A stretch of 64,000 bases of DNA from Pseudomonas rustica (GCF_018336155.1 NZ_JAGYHF010000005.1:62001-126000), one strand, 5' to 3'. Positions 17,543-26,791 are shown, counted from the first letter of the stretch. Numbers and translations: made by a program. The notes: generated by a model not told the origin, from the letters alone.

Positions 17543-17797
17543 TATTGTGCTCCCTCAAGCAGGGGAGAAGAGGTCTCACCCGAGCGCTGATATTCAGGTC
17601 ATCAACGGGGTTCCTAACGCCGACTATTGCCACCTGAAGGCAGTCGGTTTCGCGCTCTTGGGGCCGATTCTCTGTCAGGCGTATTGGCAAGTCAAACGAA
17701 AAATAGGCAGTAGGAGTCCGCATATGAAGCGCTTTATTTGTTTGGTTCATATGTGTACTAATCTTGATGTATCACATAACGAGTTGGTAACGATCTG

Positions 17798-18205
17798 ATG
17801 CCTACTTCACCTCCAGCCCTCACTCCAAGCGAACAACTCGACGCCCCCGAAGCTGGCCGCGTCGCGCTGAAGTTCTTCTTCAACCTCATGGAGCGTTGGG
17901 GCTGCAGCGCCGAGCAGCAACGCACATTGCTGGGCGGCGTCGGCAACACCACGTTCTATAAATACAAACACCTGCCGAACATACGCCTGCCCAACGACAC
18001 CCTTGAGCGTATCTCCTACCTGATGGGCATTCACAAGGCGCTGAGCATCATCTTCAGCAACAGCCGCGACCGCGCCTACACGTGGGTCAGCAGCCCAAAC
18101 ACGGCGTCGCCGTTCAATGGGCAAACGGCGCTGGATTACATGCTCGCCGGACGCGTGGTCGACATCGCCGATGTGCGCCGCTACCTCGATGGGGTGCGCG
18201 GTTGA
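17798..18205 (+). CDS. Xre/MbcA/ParS-type antitoxin
   Basis: 135 residues. An N-terminal helical region contains a helix-turn-helix (CSAEQQRTLLGGVGNTTFYK), and the C-terminal part (SYLMGIHKALSIIFSN, WVSSPNTASPFNGQTALDYMLAG, DIADVRRYLDGVRG) is the toxin-binding ParS/MbcA-type domain that covers the RES active site. It binds and neutralises the toxin encoded next and, by family, represses its own promoter. Its stop overlaps the toxin start (TTGA). Confidence 0.88.
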   Translation: MPTSPPALTPSEQLDAPEAGRVALKFFFNLMERWGCSAEQQRTLLGGVGNTTFYKYKHLPNIRLPNDTLERISYLMGIHKALSIIFSNSRDRAYTWVSSPNTASPFNGQTALDYMLAGRVVDIADVRRYLDGVRG

Positions 18206-18882
18206 AGGTGCCAGAGTTAGTGGATGTGGCGTGGCCGCGAGCCTATCGGATCGTTAACAGCAGCTTCCCGCCGATTGCGCTGTTTGAAGATGTGCTCGAT
18301 CCCGAAGACCTGGAAATCGCCTACGCGATTGAGGCGCTGACCAATGATCGATTGATAGAGCAGGCCGGCGTTCTCGCCCGAGTGCGTCCCGAAGATCGAC
18401 TCTCCGGCCCCGGATCGACTCCGGTGATGGCTGCGTTTACTCATATCGGCAAACGTAGCCGTTTCTGCGACGGCACCTTCGGCGTTTACTACGCCGCAAG
18501 CAGTCAGGCGGCTGCCATCGCAGAGACCTGTTATCACCAGGAGCGATTTCTGGCAGCGACTCAGGAAGCGGATCTTGAGTTGACCATGCGCACTTACGTC
18601 AATCGGGTGGTTAAACCGTTACACGACATTCGTCACGATCATCCCGAATTGCACAATCCGGATCCTGAGGCTTATGGGCCGTCTCAGGTTTTCGCCCGGC
18701 AACTGCGCGAAACCGAGTCATGGGGACTGCTCTATAACAGCGTTCGATCGCCGGGCCATGAATGCGTCGCCGCGTTTCGGCCGCCAGCGCTATCGATTCC
18801 GAAGCAGGGCAAACATTTACGCTATGTGTGGAGTGTGAGTCAGCAGAAGATTTCGTTTGTGTTTGAAATCAGTCAGGTCTGA
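18202..18882 (+). CDS. RES-family toxin (NAD+-degrading)
   Basis: 226 residues from a TTG that overlaps the antitoxin stop; a GTG at 18208 is the alternative. RES-domain landmarks are present: the N-terminal Arg in WPRAYRIVNS, Tyr and Glu in FGVYYAASSQAAAIAETCYH, and the C-terminal GHECVAAFRPPALS. RES toxins such as MbcT and P. putida Res degrade cellular NAD+ and stop growth unless bound by their Xre-type antitoxin. The weak TTG start and overlap would keep toxin output below antitoxin. The pair lies near tRNA-Thr in a patch of accessory genes. Confidence 0.88.
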   Translation: MKVPELVDVAWPRAYRIVNSSFPPIALFEDVLDPEDLEIAYAIEALTNDRLIEQAGVLARVRPEDRLSGPGSTPVMAAFTHIGKRSRFCDGTFGVYYAASSQAAAIAETCYHQERFLAATQEADLELTMRTYVNRVVKPLHDIRHDHPELHNPDPEAYGPSQVFARQLRETESWGLLYNSVRSPGHECVAAFRPPALSIPKQGKHLRYVWSVSQQKISFVFEISQV

Positions 18883-18926
18883 AACGCAAAAAGCCCTCGC
18901 ATCAGCGAGGACTTCACGTGGCTGAT

Positions 18927-19121
18927 TTACATCAACGGCTTGTCCGGCAGCGCATCCATTACTTTCACAACATCATCGATCAGCGCCTTGCTCAATTCCT
19001 GCAAATATTGCGAGGCATAGGCGTGATGATCAGCATTGCGCCCGACTGAGGAGTCCGCAGTGAGCAGTCGTGAAATGTGCAGCAAGTGTGAGACGTGGGA
19101 AAGGGCGGTGATCACCGGCAC
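18927..19121 (-). pseudogene. DUF3077-like fragment, N-terminally shortened
   Basis: Residues read VPVITALSHVSHLLHIS, YASQYLQELSKALIDDV, the pattern of small Pseudomonas DUF3077 proteins. The frame continues upstream as SPRFANRG before a stop, with no ATG; only a GTG at 19121 could start it. Family members usually have a longer N-terminus, so this looks like a remnant or a very short variant. Function of the family is unknown. It is recognised from general pattern only. Confidence 0.45.
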
Positions 19122-19151
19122 ACCGCGATTGGCAAAACGAGGAGATCAGCG

Positions 19152-19382
19152 ATGGTCGATGAACTGGAGCAATTCCAGCAGGGCTTACTGGAGTCTGTAC
19201 GTCAGATGAAGGCCGGTGAGGCCGCGCGCGTTACGTTGATGCCATTCTCTGTGGCGGAGGAACAAAGCGTCGAGGCATCAAGCGATATTGGATCGGAAAG
19301 CCTGATTTCCATTGAACCCGCCAGTTCAGGGCAACGAGAAATGCTGCTCATCCGATTACATCTTTTTATGGGTACGCCATAA
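19152..19382 (+). CDS. Small protein resembling the N-terminus of a HigA/Xre-type antitoxin (likely truncated)
   Basis: 76 residues from ATG 19152, preceded by GAGGAG at 19139-19144. The start VDELEQFQQGLLESVRQMKAG and AARVT is like the N-terminal helix of HigA-type antitoxins, but the helix-turn-helix expected next is missing and the remainder (SVEASSDIGSESLISIEP) matches nothing I know. It overlaps no toxin gene. Either a truncated antitoxin or an unrelated small protein. Confidence 0.4.
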   Translation: MVDELEQFQQGLLESVRQMKAGEAARVTLMPFSVAEEQSVEASSDIGSESLISIEPASSGQREMLLIRLHLFMGTP

Positions 19383-19469
19383 TTATTGCCAGTTCATAAT
19401 TTGGCATAAAGACGGAAATTTGAGCTGAAGCAGAAACGCTGCCAAAAATATAAACACCCCAGAAACAAC

Positions 19470-19498
19470 AAAGCCCCTGCATTTCTGCAGGGGCTTTG
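19470..19498 (-). terminator. Terminator hairpin after tRNA-Thr
   Basis: AAAGCCCCTGC pairs with GCAGGGGCTTT; on the minus strand the stem ends in TTTGTTGTTT just past the tRNA 3' end. Confidence 0.75.
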
Positions 19499-19505
19499 TT
19501 TTGTA

Positions 19506-19581
<76 letters not shown>

Positions 19582-19653
19582 GTGTGGGCGACGATTATAG
19601 CGACTGGATAATTTCTGTAAACCCCTGAATTCAGACTATTTTTGCATCTCTGA

Positions 19654-19809
19654 AAATCAGGCCCTGCGCAGTACATTTCGCAGCGCTTGCACCGTCCGCC
19701 CGATGCGACTGTTTGGCCGGGCGAATGGCTGCGCTTCTGCGTGTTCGGCGCGGTGAAGGGCGGTCGCGAGGTGGTGTTGGGCGTCGCGTTCGCCAGGCTC
19801 AGACGTTAA
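19654..19809 (+). pseudogene. Possible 3' remnant of an unidentified gene
   Basis: An open stretch translates to KSGPAQYISQRLHRPPDATV then WPGEWLRFCVFGAVKGG and REVVLGVAFARLRR before a TAA. Codon use looks coding-like, but there is no start and a stop lies just upstream (19651). The sequence matches no family that I recognise. It sits just upstream of the tRNA-Thr gene, so it may be the broken end of an inserted or deleted gene. Confidence 0.25.
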
Positions 19810-20102
19810 TTATCGAGGAGCCCATTTTCAGTCTTGGGCGTGGGTGATAAGGCCGCTGAGCTTTGCTTTTTTTCGGCGGTTATGTCGTTTTGATTGGCGG
19901 CTTATGCACAACCGAGCACCGTGAAGACGTGCTTAGGCCGGTTTTTGTGGACGCGTTCTCATTTTGCTCGCAAATCCCTGTTTTATTGGTTTTTTCTTTA
20001 TGTGAACAAAAAATGACCAGAGCTGTTTCAGCACCGAAACAGGCGTGGATATTGGATCCGAGTAAAATCCATCAACAGAGTTATCCACAGGCTGGCGGTG
20101 GT

Positions 20103-21338
20103 TTATTCGCGTTCGGCCAACAACAGGAAATTGCGCGGAGTCAGCGCTGATTCGCAGAAGGTGCCGAGGCGTACGGCGTATCCCTGTTCGGTGAGGAAAA
20201 GTGCCCGATCGAGGTTCAGCCAAAGCTCCAGTGGTCGTCGGAATAATCCGCGCAGCAGTTCCAGATTGCGTACTTCGGCCAATCGTTGCCATCCCGCCGC
20301 TTCCAGTGCGGCCCAATCTGGCGTGCCGACTGTGGATAACTCTTTGAGATCGGCCAGATCACGACAGTAATCGGCGAACGGTTTGTCCAGCCAAGCGCTG
20401 GGCAGGGAGGGCGTTGGCAAGTATTCGTCGACGCCGCGCACTTGCCGTTGCAGCAGGTCGAAAGCAAGGCGTCGGGCCATCGAGGTGTCACGCTGACGTC
20501 GGACGCGTGCACCAGCGGTGACGGTTTCACTCATCGGCAGAGCGAGATCTTCCAACGAGAGTTGTAGGAACGATGTTAATCCGGCGTAGGACAAGGCCTC
20601 ATGTTCGCTTGTGCAAATGCGGTTGTAGCAGCACGGCGCGATCGCCATTTGCTGGCAACCTGCGGCACTGGCCAGTTGCATCAATCGCACATGCAGGTCA
20701 CCGCAGGCGTGAAGGGCGACGGGCGTGTGATTCGCGCTCAATACAGCAGAGGCGTTCGCCGCCAGTACATCCTGTTCCACATGCAAAGCGTGCAAGTGAT
20801 GACGCTGACTTAACGCCTGACCGCTGGCGACCAATAAAGGATCGTATTCAACGCAAGTCAGTTGCTGCCCCGCGCCCAACAAGCGTCGCCCCAAATGCCC
20901 CTTGCCAGAGCACCAGTCCAGCCAATGCATCGGCTGCGAGGCAAAAGCCAAACGGCTGGTAAACGCCTCGATCTGCTGCCACTTGCGCCCCGGTACATCG
21001 ACATTCAACCGATGCCCCGCAGCTTCCAGCGCATGTCCCGGCAACTCGCCAACCACGCTCAACTCAGCCGACAACGCCGCCAATGAAGCAAACGGCTCCG
21101 GCGCATCAGCAAGATCAGCAGGGTGGTTATGAGCGTTTTCCGCCTCTTCCAGCGACCGTCCGCGTAGCCACGAGGACAATTCCGGGTAGGACGCTTCCCA
21201 AGCAAGCGAAAGATGGGTGAACGGTCGAGGTTTCCACAGCGCCTGATGCTCAATCAAAAAAGCATCCAGCGCCGTGAAGCGGGCGAGTAAGTCCTCGCCC
21301 GTCAGCACGTAGGAAGAATCAACGCCCTTGGCAGGCAT
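20103..21338 (-). CDS. METTL25/RRNAD1-like SAM-dependent methyltransferase
   Basis: 411 residues. The SAM-binding motif is WLDWCSGKGHLGRRLL, followed by acidic CVEYDPLLVASG and the catalytic-type stretch ALHACGDLHVRLM with IAPCCYNRI, as in the methyltransferase-32 / METTL25 group. The target in bacteria is unknown; related proteins are linked to rRNA or tRNA. The gene starts 20 nt inside the end of the amino-acid permease gene, so it is the last gene of the ABC operon and probably translated by coupling. Functional link to transport is unclear. Confidence 0.8.
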   Translation of the reverse strand: MPAKGVDSSYVLTGEDLLARFTALDAFLIEHQALWKPRPFTHLSLAWEASYPELSSWLRGRSLEEAENAHNHPADLADAPEPFASLAALSAELSVVGELPGHALEAAGHRLNVDVPGRKWQQIEAFTSRLAFASQPMHWLDWCSGKGHLGRRLLGAGQQLTCVEYDPLLVASGQALSQRHHLHALHVEQDVLAANASAVLSANHTPVALHACGDLHVRLMQLASAAGCQQMAIAPCCYNRICTSEHEALSYAGLTSFLQLSLEDLALPMSETVTAGARVRRQRDTSMARRLAFDLLQRQVRGVDEYLPTPSLPSAWLDKPFADYCRDLADLKELSTVGTPDWAALEAAGWQRLAEVRNLELLRGLFRRPLELWLNLDRALFLTEQGYAVRLGTFCESALTPRNFLLLAERE

Positions 21339-22008
21339 CGACGCGCAGCCAGCGCTCCAGCAGCTTGAAGCCGCGCACCAGCACGTAAGCCATCAGCAGA
21401 TAGAACACGCCCGCCGCGAAAAAGATTTCCACCGGCAGATAGGTGCGCGCAATGATCGTGCGCGCCATGCCGGTCAGTTCCAGCAAGGTCACGGTACTGG
21501 CCAGCGCACTGGCCTTGAGCATCAGGATCACTTCGTTGCTGTAGGCCGGCAGGCCGATGCGCGCCGCGCGCGGAAGGATGATGTAGAACATCGCTTTCGG
21601 CTTGGACATGCCCAAGGCCCGCGCCGCTTCGATCTCGCCCGGCGGAATCGCCTGAATCGCCCCGCGCAGAATCTCGGCGATGTACGCCGCCGTGTGCAGG
21701 GTCATGGTCACCGTGGCGCACCAGAACGGATCGCGCAGGTACGGCCACAACGCACTTGCACGCACCGCGTCGAACTGCGCCAAACCGTAATAAACCAGAA
21801 ACAGCTGAACCAAAAGTGGCGTGCCACGGAAAAAGAAGATGTAGGCGTAAGGCAACGAGCGCACGTACCAGAGCTTGGAGGAGCGGGCGATGCCTAGCGG
21901 AATCGCCAGCAGCAAACCGGCGATGACAGCGATGGCCACCAGTTCCAGAGTCAGGGTCGCGCCCTGCGCCAGTTTCGGCAGCCACTTGATGATGACTTCC
22001 CAGTTCAT
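21319..22008 (-). CDS. Polar amino-acid ABC transporter permease (HisM-like)
   Basis: 229-residue inner-membrane permease with about five helices. The family segment LPYAYIFFFRGTPLLVQLFL and the EAA loop (GAIQAIPPGEIEAARALGMS) that contacts the ATPase are clear. It starts one nt after the stop of the partner permease. With the upstream permease, binding protein and ATPase it forms a lysine/arginine/ornithine/histidine-type importer. Confidence 0.92.
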   Translation of the reverse strand: MNWEVIIKWLPKLAQGATLTLELVAIAVIAGLLLAIPLGIARSSKLWYVRSLPYAYIFFFRGTPLLVQLFLVYYGLAQFDAVRASALWPYLRDPFWCATVTMTLHTAAYIAEILRGAIQAIPPGEIEAARALGMSKPKAMFYIILPRAARIGLPAYSNEVILMLKASALASTVTLLELTGMARTIIARTYLPVEIFFAAGVFYLLMAYVLVRGFKLLERWLRVDACQGR

Positions 22009-22701
22009 TTAAGCGCTCCTCGCAAAGCCGCGAGCGGCGCGTTTTTCCAGGAAGTGCATGCCGGTCATCGCCAGCACGGTCAGGCCCAGGTACATGATCG
22101 CGGCGACCATATAGAAGGTGAACGGTTGTTTCGACACGGTCACGCCAATTTGCGCGTGACGCATGATTTCTTCCAGGCCGATCACCGAGACCAACGCGGT
22201 GTCTTTCATCAGGATCATGAACAGATTGCCCAGACCGGGCAGGGCGATGCGCCACATCTGCGGCATGATCAGACGGGTGAAGATCCGCCATTTCGACAGG
22301 CCCAGGGCCTGGCCGGCCTCACGGTGGCCTTTGGGAATGGCGAGGATTGCACCACGGAACACTTCCGTGGCGTAAGCGCCGAAGCACAGGCCGAGGGCGA
22401 TCACGCCAGCGGCGAAGGCGTTGAGTTGCAGGTCGGGGTTGCCGAAGAACTCACCGAGGGCGCGCATCAGGTTGACCGTACCGAAGTAGATCAACAGTAC
22501 CCAGAGCAATTCCGGGACGCCACGCACGAGGGTCGAATAAGTGCCGCCAAGCCATTGCAGCGGCTTGTACGGGGAAGTCTTGGCCAAGGCGCCGAGCAGA
22601 CCGAGCACCAGTCCCAGGCACAGGGCCGTGAGGGCCAGTTGGACGGTCATCAGCGCGCCGGCAGCGAGGGCCGGGCCGAATCCGTAGAGGTCGATAATCA
22701 T
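22009..22701 (-). CDS. Polar amino-acid ABC transporter permease (HisQ-like)
   Basis: 230-residue inner-membrane permease with ~5 helices, VRGVPELLWVLLIYF near residues 80-95 and the EAA loop GAILAIPKGHREAGQALGLS. Partner of the permease that follows without a gap. The gene lies 78 nt after the binding-protein gene on the same strand. Confidence 0.92.
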   Translation of the reverse strand: MIIDLYGFGPALAAGALMTVQLALTALCLGLVLGLLGALAKTSPYKPLQWLGGTYSTLVRGVPELLWVLLIYFGTVNLMRALGEFFGNPDLQLNAFAAGVIALGLCFGAYATEVFRGAILAIPKGHREAGQALGLSKWRIFTRLIMPQMWRIALPGLGNLFMILMKDTALVSVIGLEEIMRHAQIGVTVSKQPFTFYMVAAIMYLGLTVLAMTGMHFLEKRAARGFARSA

Positions 22702-22779
22702 GGAATTCTGTTCAAATTGCGGCAGGCAAAGTCGGGAGCCAGCGCCGTTGCATCACGGCGCCAGTCCCACAGGTCAGGA

Positions 22780-23529
22780 TCAGTAGATGCTGAACGGGAA
22801 GTACTTGTCGTTGATCTTCTTGTAGGTACCGTCGGCGACGATTTCCTTCAGGGCAGCGTTCAACTTCTCACGCAGTGGATCGCCTTTACGTACAGCGATG
22901 CCGATCTTGTCGCTTTCTACGACCGGGTCACCTTTGAACTCGTAGTTCTTGCCCGCGTCGCTTTTCAGCCAGTCATAGTTGGCGTACTTGTCGGCGAGGA
23001 TCGCGTCGACACGACCAGAGGTCAGGTCGAGGTAGGCGTTTTCCTGGGTGTCGTAGAGGCTGACTTTGATGTCATCGGCGTAGGTGTCTTCCAGCCAGGT
23101 ACCGGCCAGGGTTGCACGCTGAGTACCGATGGTCTTGCCCTTGAGCGAGTCCTTGTCGGTTTTGAAGTCGACGTTTTTCGGTGCGATGAACTGCAGCTTG
23201 TTCGAGTAGTACGGGTCGGTGAAATCGACCGCGCCTTTGCGCTCTTCGGTGATCGACAGCGAGGAGATCAGGAAGTCGAACTTCTTCGCGTTCAGGGCCG
23301 GAATGATGCCGTCCCAGTCGGACGTGACCACGCTGCATTCGACTTTCATCTTCGCGCACAGGGCGTCGCCGATGTCTTTGTCGAAGCCGACCACGTTGCC
23401 GCTGGCGTCTTTGTTGTTGAACGGCGGGTAAGCCGCTTCGATGCCCATCTTCAGGGTTTCAGCCATGGCACCGGCGCTGAACGCGAGGGTGACGGCGGCG
23501 GCCAGGAAGACCTTTTTATAGTTCTGCAT
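22780..23529 (-). CDS. Periplasmic polar amino-acid-binding protein (ArgT/HisJ-like)
   Basis: 249 residues with signal peptide (KVFLAAAVTLAFSAGAMA). Family-3 solute-binding signature: GIEAAYPPFNNKDASGNVVG, FDKDIGDALC, WDGIIPALNAKKFDFLISS, SITEERKGAVDFTDPYY. The ligand pattern is that of basic amino-acid binders (LAO/HisJ). It delivers the amino acid to the two permeases encoded downstream. Confidence 0.92.
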   Translation of the reverse strand: MQNYKKVFLAAAVTLAFSAGAMAETLKMGIEAAYPPFNNKDASGNVVGFDKDIGDALCAKMKVECSVVTSDWDGIIPALNAKKFDFLISSLSITEERKGAVDFTDPYYSNKLQFIAPKNVDFKTDKDSLKGKTIGTQRATLAGTWLEDTYADDIKVSLYDTQENAYLDLTSGRVDAILADKYANYDWLKSDAGKNYEFKGDPVVESDKIGIAVRKGDPLREKLNAALKEIVADGTYKKINDKYFPFSIY

Positions 23530-23542
23530 GCATGTTGCTCCG

Positions 23543-24316
23543 TTAGCGGTTGCTGGACATGAATTGTTTGCAGCGCGCCGAAAGCGGGTTTTCGAACACC
23601 TGCTGTGGCGATCCTTGCTCTTCTATAAGGCCTTGGTGAAGGAACACCACTTCGCTGGAGACCTGACGGGCGAAGCCCATTTCGTGGGTCACGAGCAGCA
23701 TGGTGCGGCCTTCTTCGGCCAATGCGCGGATGACACTAAGTACTTCCTGAACCATTTCCGGGTCAAGCGCCGAGGTGGGCTCGTCGAACAGGATCACCTT
23801 CGGTTGCATCGCCAGCGTGCGGGCAATCGCCGCGCGTTGTTGCTGACCGCCGGACAATTGCGCCGGGTACGCGTGGCGCTTGTCGGAGATGCCGACCTTG
23901 GCCAGCAGCGCTTCGGCGACTTCGATCGCTTCAGCTTTGCTCTGACCGAGCACGCGACGCGGGGCCTCGATGATGTTGTCGAGGATGCTCATGTGCGGCC
24001 ACAGATTAAAGTTTTGAAACACAAAACCAATCTCGGAGCGCAGGCGATTGATCTGTTTGCCGTCGGCGGCAACCAGTTCGCCATTCTTGGCAGCCTTGAG
24101 CTTGAGTTCTTCACCGGCCACCAGAATCTGGCCCTGGTGCGGGTTTTCGAGCAGGTTGATGCAACGCAGGAACGTGGACTTGCCGGAACCGGAGGAACCG
24201 AGGATCGAGATCACATCGCCGTCGCGGGCGGTCAGCGAGATGCCTTTGAGCACCTCAAGCTGTCCGTAGCGTTTGTGCAAGTTGCGGATTTCAAGCGCGG
24301 GCGTGGCCTCAGCCAT
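23543..24316 (-). CDS. Polar amino-acid ABC transporter ATPase (HisP-like)
   Basis: 257 residues. Walker A GSSGSGKSTF, Q-loop FVFQNFNLWPHM, signature LSGGQQQR, Walker B VILFDEPTSALDPE and H-loop VTHEMGF are intact. First gene of the operon ATPase - binding protein - two permeases - methyltransferase, all on the minus strand; an ATPase-first order is typical of one Pseudomonas type of this importer. Confidence 0.93.
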   Translation of the reverse strand: MAEATPALEIRNLHKRYGQLEVLKGISLTARDGDVISILGSSGSGKSTFLRCINLLENPHQGQILVAGEELKLKAAKNGELVAADGKQINRLRSEIGFVFQNFNLWPHMSILDNIIEAPRRVLGQSKAEAIEVAEALLAKVGISDKRHAYPAQLSGGQQQRAAIARTLAMQPKVILFDEPTSALDPEMVQEVLSVIRALAEEGRTMLLVTHEMGFARQVSSEVVFLHQGLIEEQGSPQQVFENPLSARCKQFMSSNR

Positions 24317-24870
24317 GTGCGTTCCTCATATATGTTGCGCTCCAGCTGTTGGGTGGCCTTCCTGGCGAGGCGGCCAAGCTAGCATAGCGTTTCAATGGCA
24401 GCCAACAGCGCTACGAGCGGTTAACGGGTGGCATGTGGCAGGTTGTCGCATCGGCACAGCAGACTGTCGCCCCATCAACAACCGAACGGGTGTTTGATCG
24501 TGCAAACCCGTGGGTGTCGCGTAAAAAAAGGCGCGATGTTGCCAGCTTTGGCGGGGTGTTGGAAGCGCTATCCGGCCGAACGTTCCTGATTCGCCCTTTT
24601 ATTGTGCATCCCACACTTTTTCAGTGTGTTTCTGGTGCGCTGATTCGTCTTGAAAGTGAGTCGCAGGGTAACGTTCTGGCGAATAGCCATTAATCTCAAT
24701 GAGTTGCGATGAATGTCCGGTCGCACGCAAAGCCGCGATCCAGAAGACTTTGAAACATTTTGGCGCATTTATTGCGTGCAGAATCCGGAACGCCCTGTTG
24801 GTTTCTTTTTACGAGAAAGATCACGCCAGACAGGACGGACTGAATCGCTTTCCTCGCAAAGGTAGTTTCG
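24317..24870. other. Intergenic region between two divergent transport genes
   Basis: Over 550 nt without a convincing gene. It must carry promoters for the ABC operon (minus) and the GABA-type permease (plus). Short inverted repeats such as CACACTTTTTCAGTGTG (24610s) are seen, but no REP element, terminator or clear operator. Confidence 0.5.
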
Positions 24871-26262
24871 ATGAGCAGTACCCCAAGCTCCAATGGCCTC
24901 GAACAGGGGCTCAAACCGCGTCATGTGACCATGTTGTCGATCGCCGGTGTGATCGGCGCCGGTCTGTTCGTTGGCTCCGGCCACGCCATCGCTGCTGCCG
25001 GCCCTGCTGTGCTGCTGGCTTATGCCGCCGCCGGTACCCTGGTGGTGTTGGTGATGCGCATGCTCGGCGAAATGGCTGTTGCCTCGCCGGACACCGGTTC
25101 GTTCTCGACGTACGCCGACCGTGCCATCGGACACTGGGCCGGTTTCACCATCGGCTGGCTGTACTGGTGGTTCTGGGTATTGGTGATTCCACTGGAAGCC
25201 AACGCCGCCGCGACCATCCTCCACGCTTGGTTCCCGGGCGTAGGCATTTGGGCTTTCGCGCTGATCATCACCATGCTGCTGACCGTCACCAACCTGTTCA
25301 GCGTGAAGAACTACGGTGAATTCGAATTCTGGTTTGCCCTGATCAAAGTGCTGGCGATCATCGGCTTCATCGCCCTCGGTCTTGCAGCGATCTTCGGCTA
25401 CCTGCCGAACAGCCAGGTCAGCGGTGTGTCGCACCTGTTCGACAGCGGCGGCTTCCTGCCAAACGGCATGGGCGCGGTACTGGGTGCAATCCTGACTACC
25501 ATGTTCTCCTTCATGGGTACCGAAATCGTGACCATCGCGGCCGCGGAATCGAAGAACCCAGGCAAGCAAATCTCCAAGGCCACCAATTCGGTGATCTGGC
25601 GGATCGGCTTGTTCTACCTCGTGTCGATCTTCATCGTTGTGGCCCTGGTACCTTGGAACGATCCTACGCTGGCCAACCTCGGCTCCTACCAGACCGTGCT
25701 TGAGCGCATGGGCATTCCTAACGCGAAAATGATCGTCGACATCGTCGTTCTGGTCGCAGTGACCAGCTGCCTGAACTCGGCGCTGTACACCTCGTCGCGC
25801 ATGCTCTTCTCCCTCGGCAAGCGTGGCGATGCCCCGGCCATGTCGACCCGCACCAACAAAAGCGGCACGCCTTACTGGGCGGTGATGCTGTCCACCGGCG
25901 CAGCGTTCCTCTGCACTTTCGCCAACTACGTGGCCCCGGCCGCGGTGTTCGAATTCCTGCTGGCCAGCTCCGGCGCGATCGCACTGTTGGTGTACCTGGT
26001 AATCGCCTTCTCGCAACTGCGTATGCGCAAGCAGCGCATGGCACGCGGCGAGAAAATCGTCTTCAGCATGTGGCTGTTCCCGGGCCTGACCTACGCGGTG
26101 ATCATCTTCATCGTCGCGGCCCTGACGATCATGCTGTTCCAGGAAGCGCATCGCGTGGAAATCCTCGCGACTGGTTTGCTGAGCCTGATGGTGGTGGCTG
26201 CCGGTTTGTTGGTGGCACGCCGTCGAAAGCTGGAAAAACGTGGTGCGGTGGTGTTGAACTGA
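24871..26262 (+). CDS. gabP: APC-family amino-acid permease (GABA permease-like)
   Basis: 463 residues, about 12 membrane helices. The first helix reads MLSIAGVIGAGLFVGSGHAI with the GAG(L/I)FVGSG substrate-backbone site, and TGSFSTYADRAIGHWAGF and FSFMGTEIVTIAAAES are typical of the GabP/AnsP group. It brings an amino acid such as GABA in with protons across the inner membrane. No GABA catabolic genes lie next to it, so the exact substrate is inferred from similarity. Closed by the terminator at 26281-26317. Confidence 0.8.
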   Translation: MSSTPSSNGLEQGLKPRHVTMLSIAGVIGAGLFVGSGHAIAAAGPAVLLAYAAAGTLVVLVMRMLGEMAVASPDTGSFSTYADRAIGHWAGFTIGWLYWWFWVLVIPLEANAAATILHAWFPGVGIWAFALIITMLLTVTNLFSVKNYGEFEFWFALIKVLAIIGFIALGLAAIFGYLPNSQVSGVSHLFDSGGFLPNGMGAVLGAILTTMFSFMGTEIVTIAAAESKNPGKQISKATNSVIWRIGLFYLVSIFIVVALVPWNDPTLANLGSYQTVLERMGIPNAKMIVDIVVLVAVTSCLNSALYTSSRMLFSLGKRGDAPAMSTRTNKSGTPYWAVMLSTGAAFLCTFANYVAPAAVFEFLLASSGAIALLVYLVIAFSQLRMRKQRMARGEKIVFSMWLFPGLTYAVIIFIVAALTIMLFQEAHRVEILATGLLSLMVVAAGLLVARRRKLEKRGAVVLN

Positions 26263-26280
26263 TCCGTAACGCGTAATGCA

Positions 26281-26317
26281 AAACGGCCGCTGTCAGAGAT
26301 GACTAGCGGCCGTTTTT
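26281..26317. terminator. Rho-independent terminator, shared by convergent genes
   Basis: AAACGGCCGCT pairs with AGCGGCCGTTT and ends in T-run; it lies between the permease gene and the converging gene that ends at 26333, and can serve both directions. Confidence 0.85.
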
Positions 26318-26332
26318 GTTTTTGAGCGATGT

Positions 26333-26785
26333 TTATTCGCTCTTGTCTTCCTGTGCTTCCACCGACCTGCCATAAGCATCCAGCGCAATCCCGAAATCGG
26401 TGATGAACTGTGGCTCGCTCAGCCAGGCCTGTGCTTCTTCGATCGTTACGCCTTCGGCCCACATGCGGTAGTCGATCAGCATGTCGGCGGCCAGGTGGGT
26501 GGCGGCCATGCCTTCGTTGTCGGCGTTTTCCATGTCCAGCAGTTCAGGATGATCAACGATGACGAACGCCAGTTCGCGCAGCAGGGTCAGCAGCATTTCG
26601 TTGCGGCTGATGGCTTCGGCGTCGCGCATTTTGCTGAACATCGCCAGGACGTATTCCGGCACCGGCTCGGCGAGGTGGTCGAGGTCTTCGTCCTGCTCCA
26701 GCGGCTTGCGGCCGACCATACGGATTTGCTTGGCTTTGGCCTTGGCGCGTTTGGCGCGTTTCTGTTGCTTGTTCAGGGATGCCAT
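26333..26785 (-). CDS. Hypothetical protein, tandem paralog B
   Basis: 150 residues. The N-terminus MASLNKQQKRAKRAKAKAKQ is a highly basic helix, nearly identical in pattern to the gene just upstream. The rest is acidic and helical (LAMFSKMRDAEAISRNEML, LIDYRMWAEGVTIEEAQAW). I know no function. The two genes are 6 nt apart, clearly one operon and a tandem duplication. A basic tail on an acidic body suggests nucleic-acid or ribosome contact, which is only a guess. Confidence 0.8.
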   Translation of the reverse strand: MASLNKQQKRAKRAKAKAKQIRMVGRKPLEQDEDLDHLAEPVPEYVLAMFSKMRDAEAISRNEMLLTLLRELAFVIVDHPELLDMENADNEGMAATHLAADMLIDYRMWAEGVTIEEAQAWLSEPQFITDFGIALDAYGRSVEAQEDKSE

Positions 26786-26791
26786 GGGAGC

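Noticed and set aside
17535..17798. Plus-strand ORF of 87 residues after the toxin-like gene
   Set aside because: Starts inside the previous gene, no recognised motif and mixed composition; may be a decayed fragment but I cannot support it.
24317..24870. Possible small RNA in the gap before the GABA-type permease
   Set aside because: Only weak inverted repeats; no promoter-terminator pair found.
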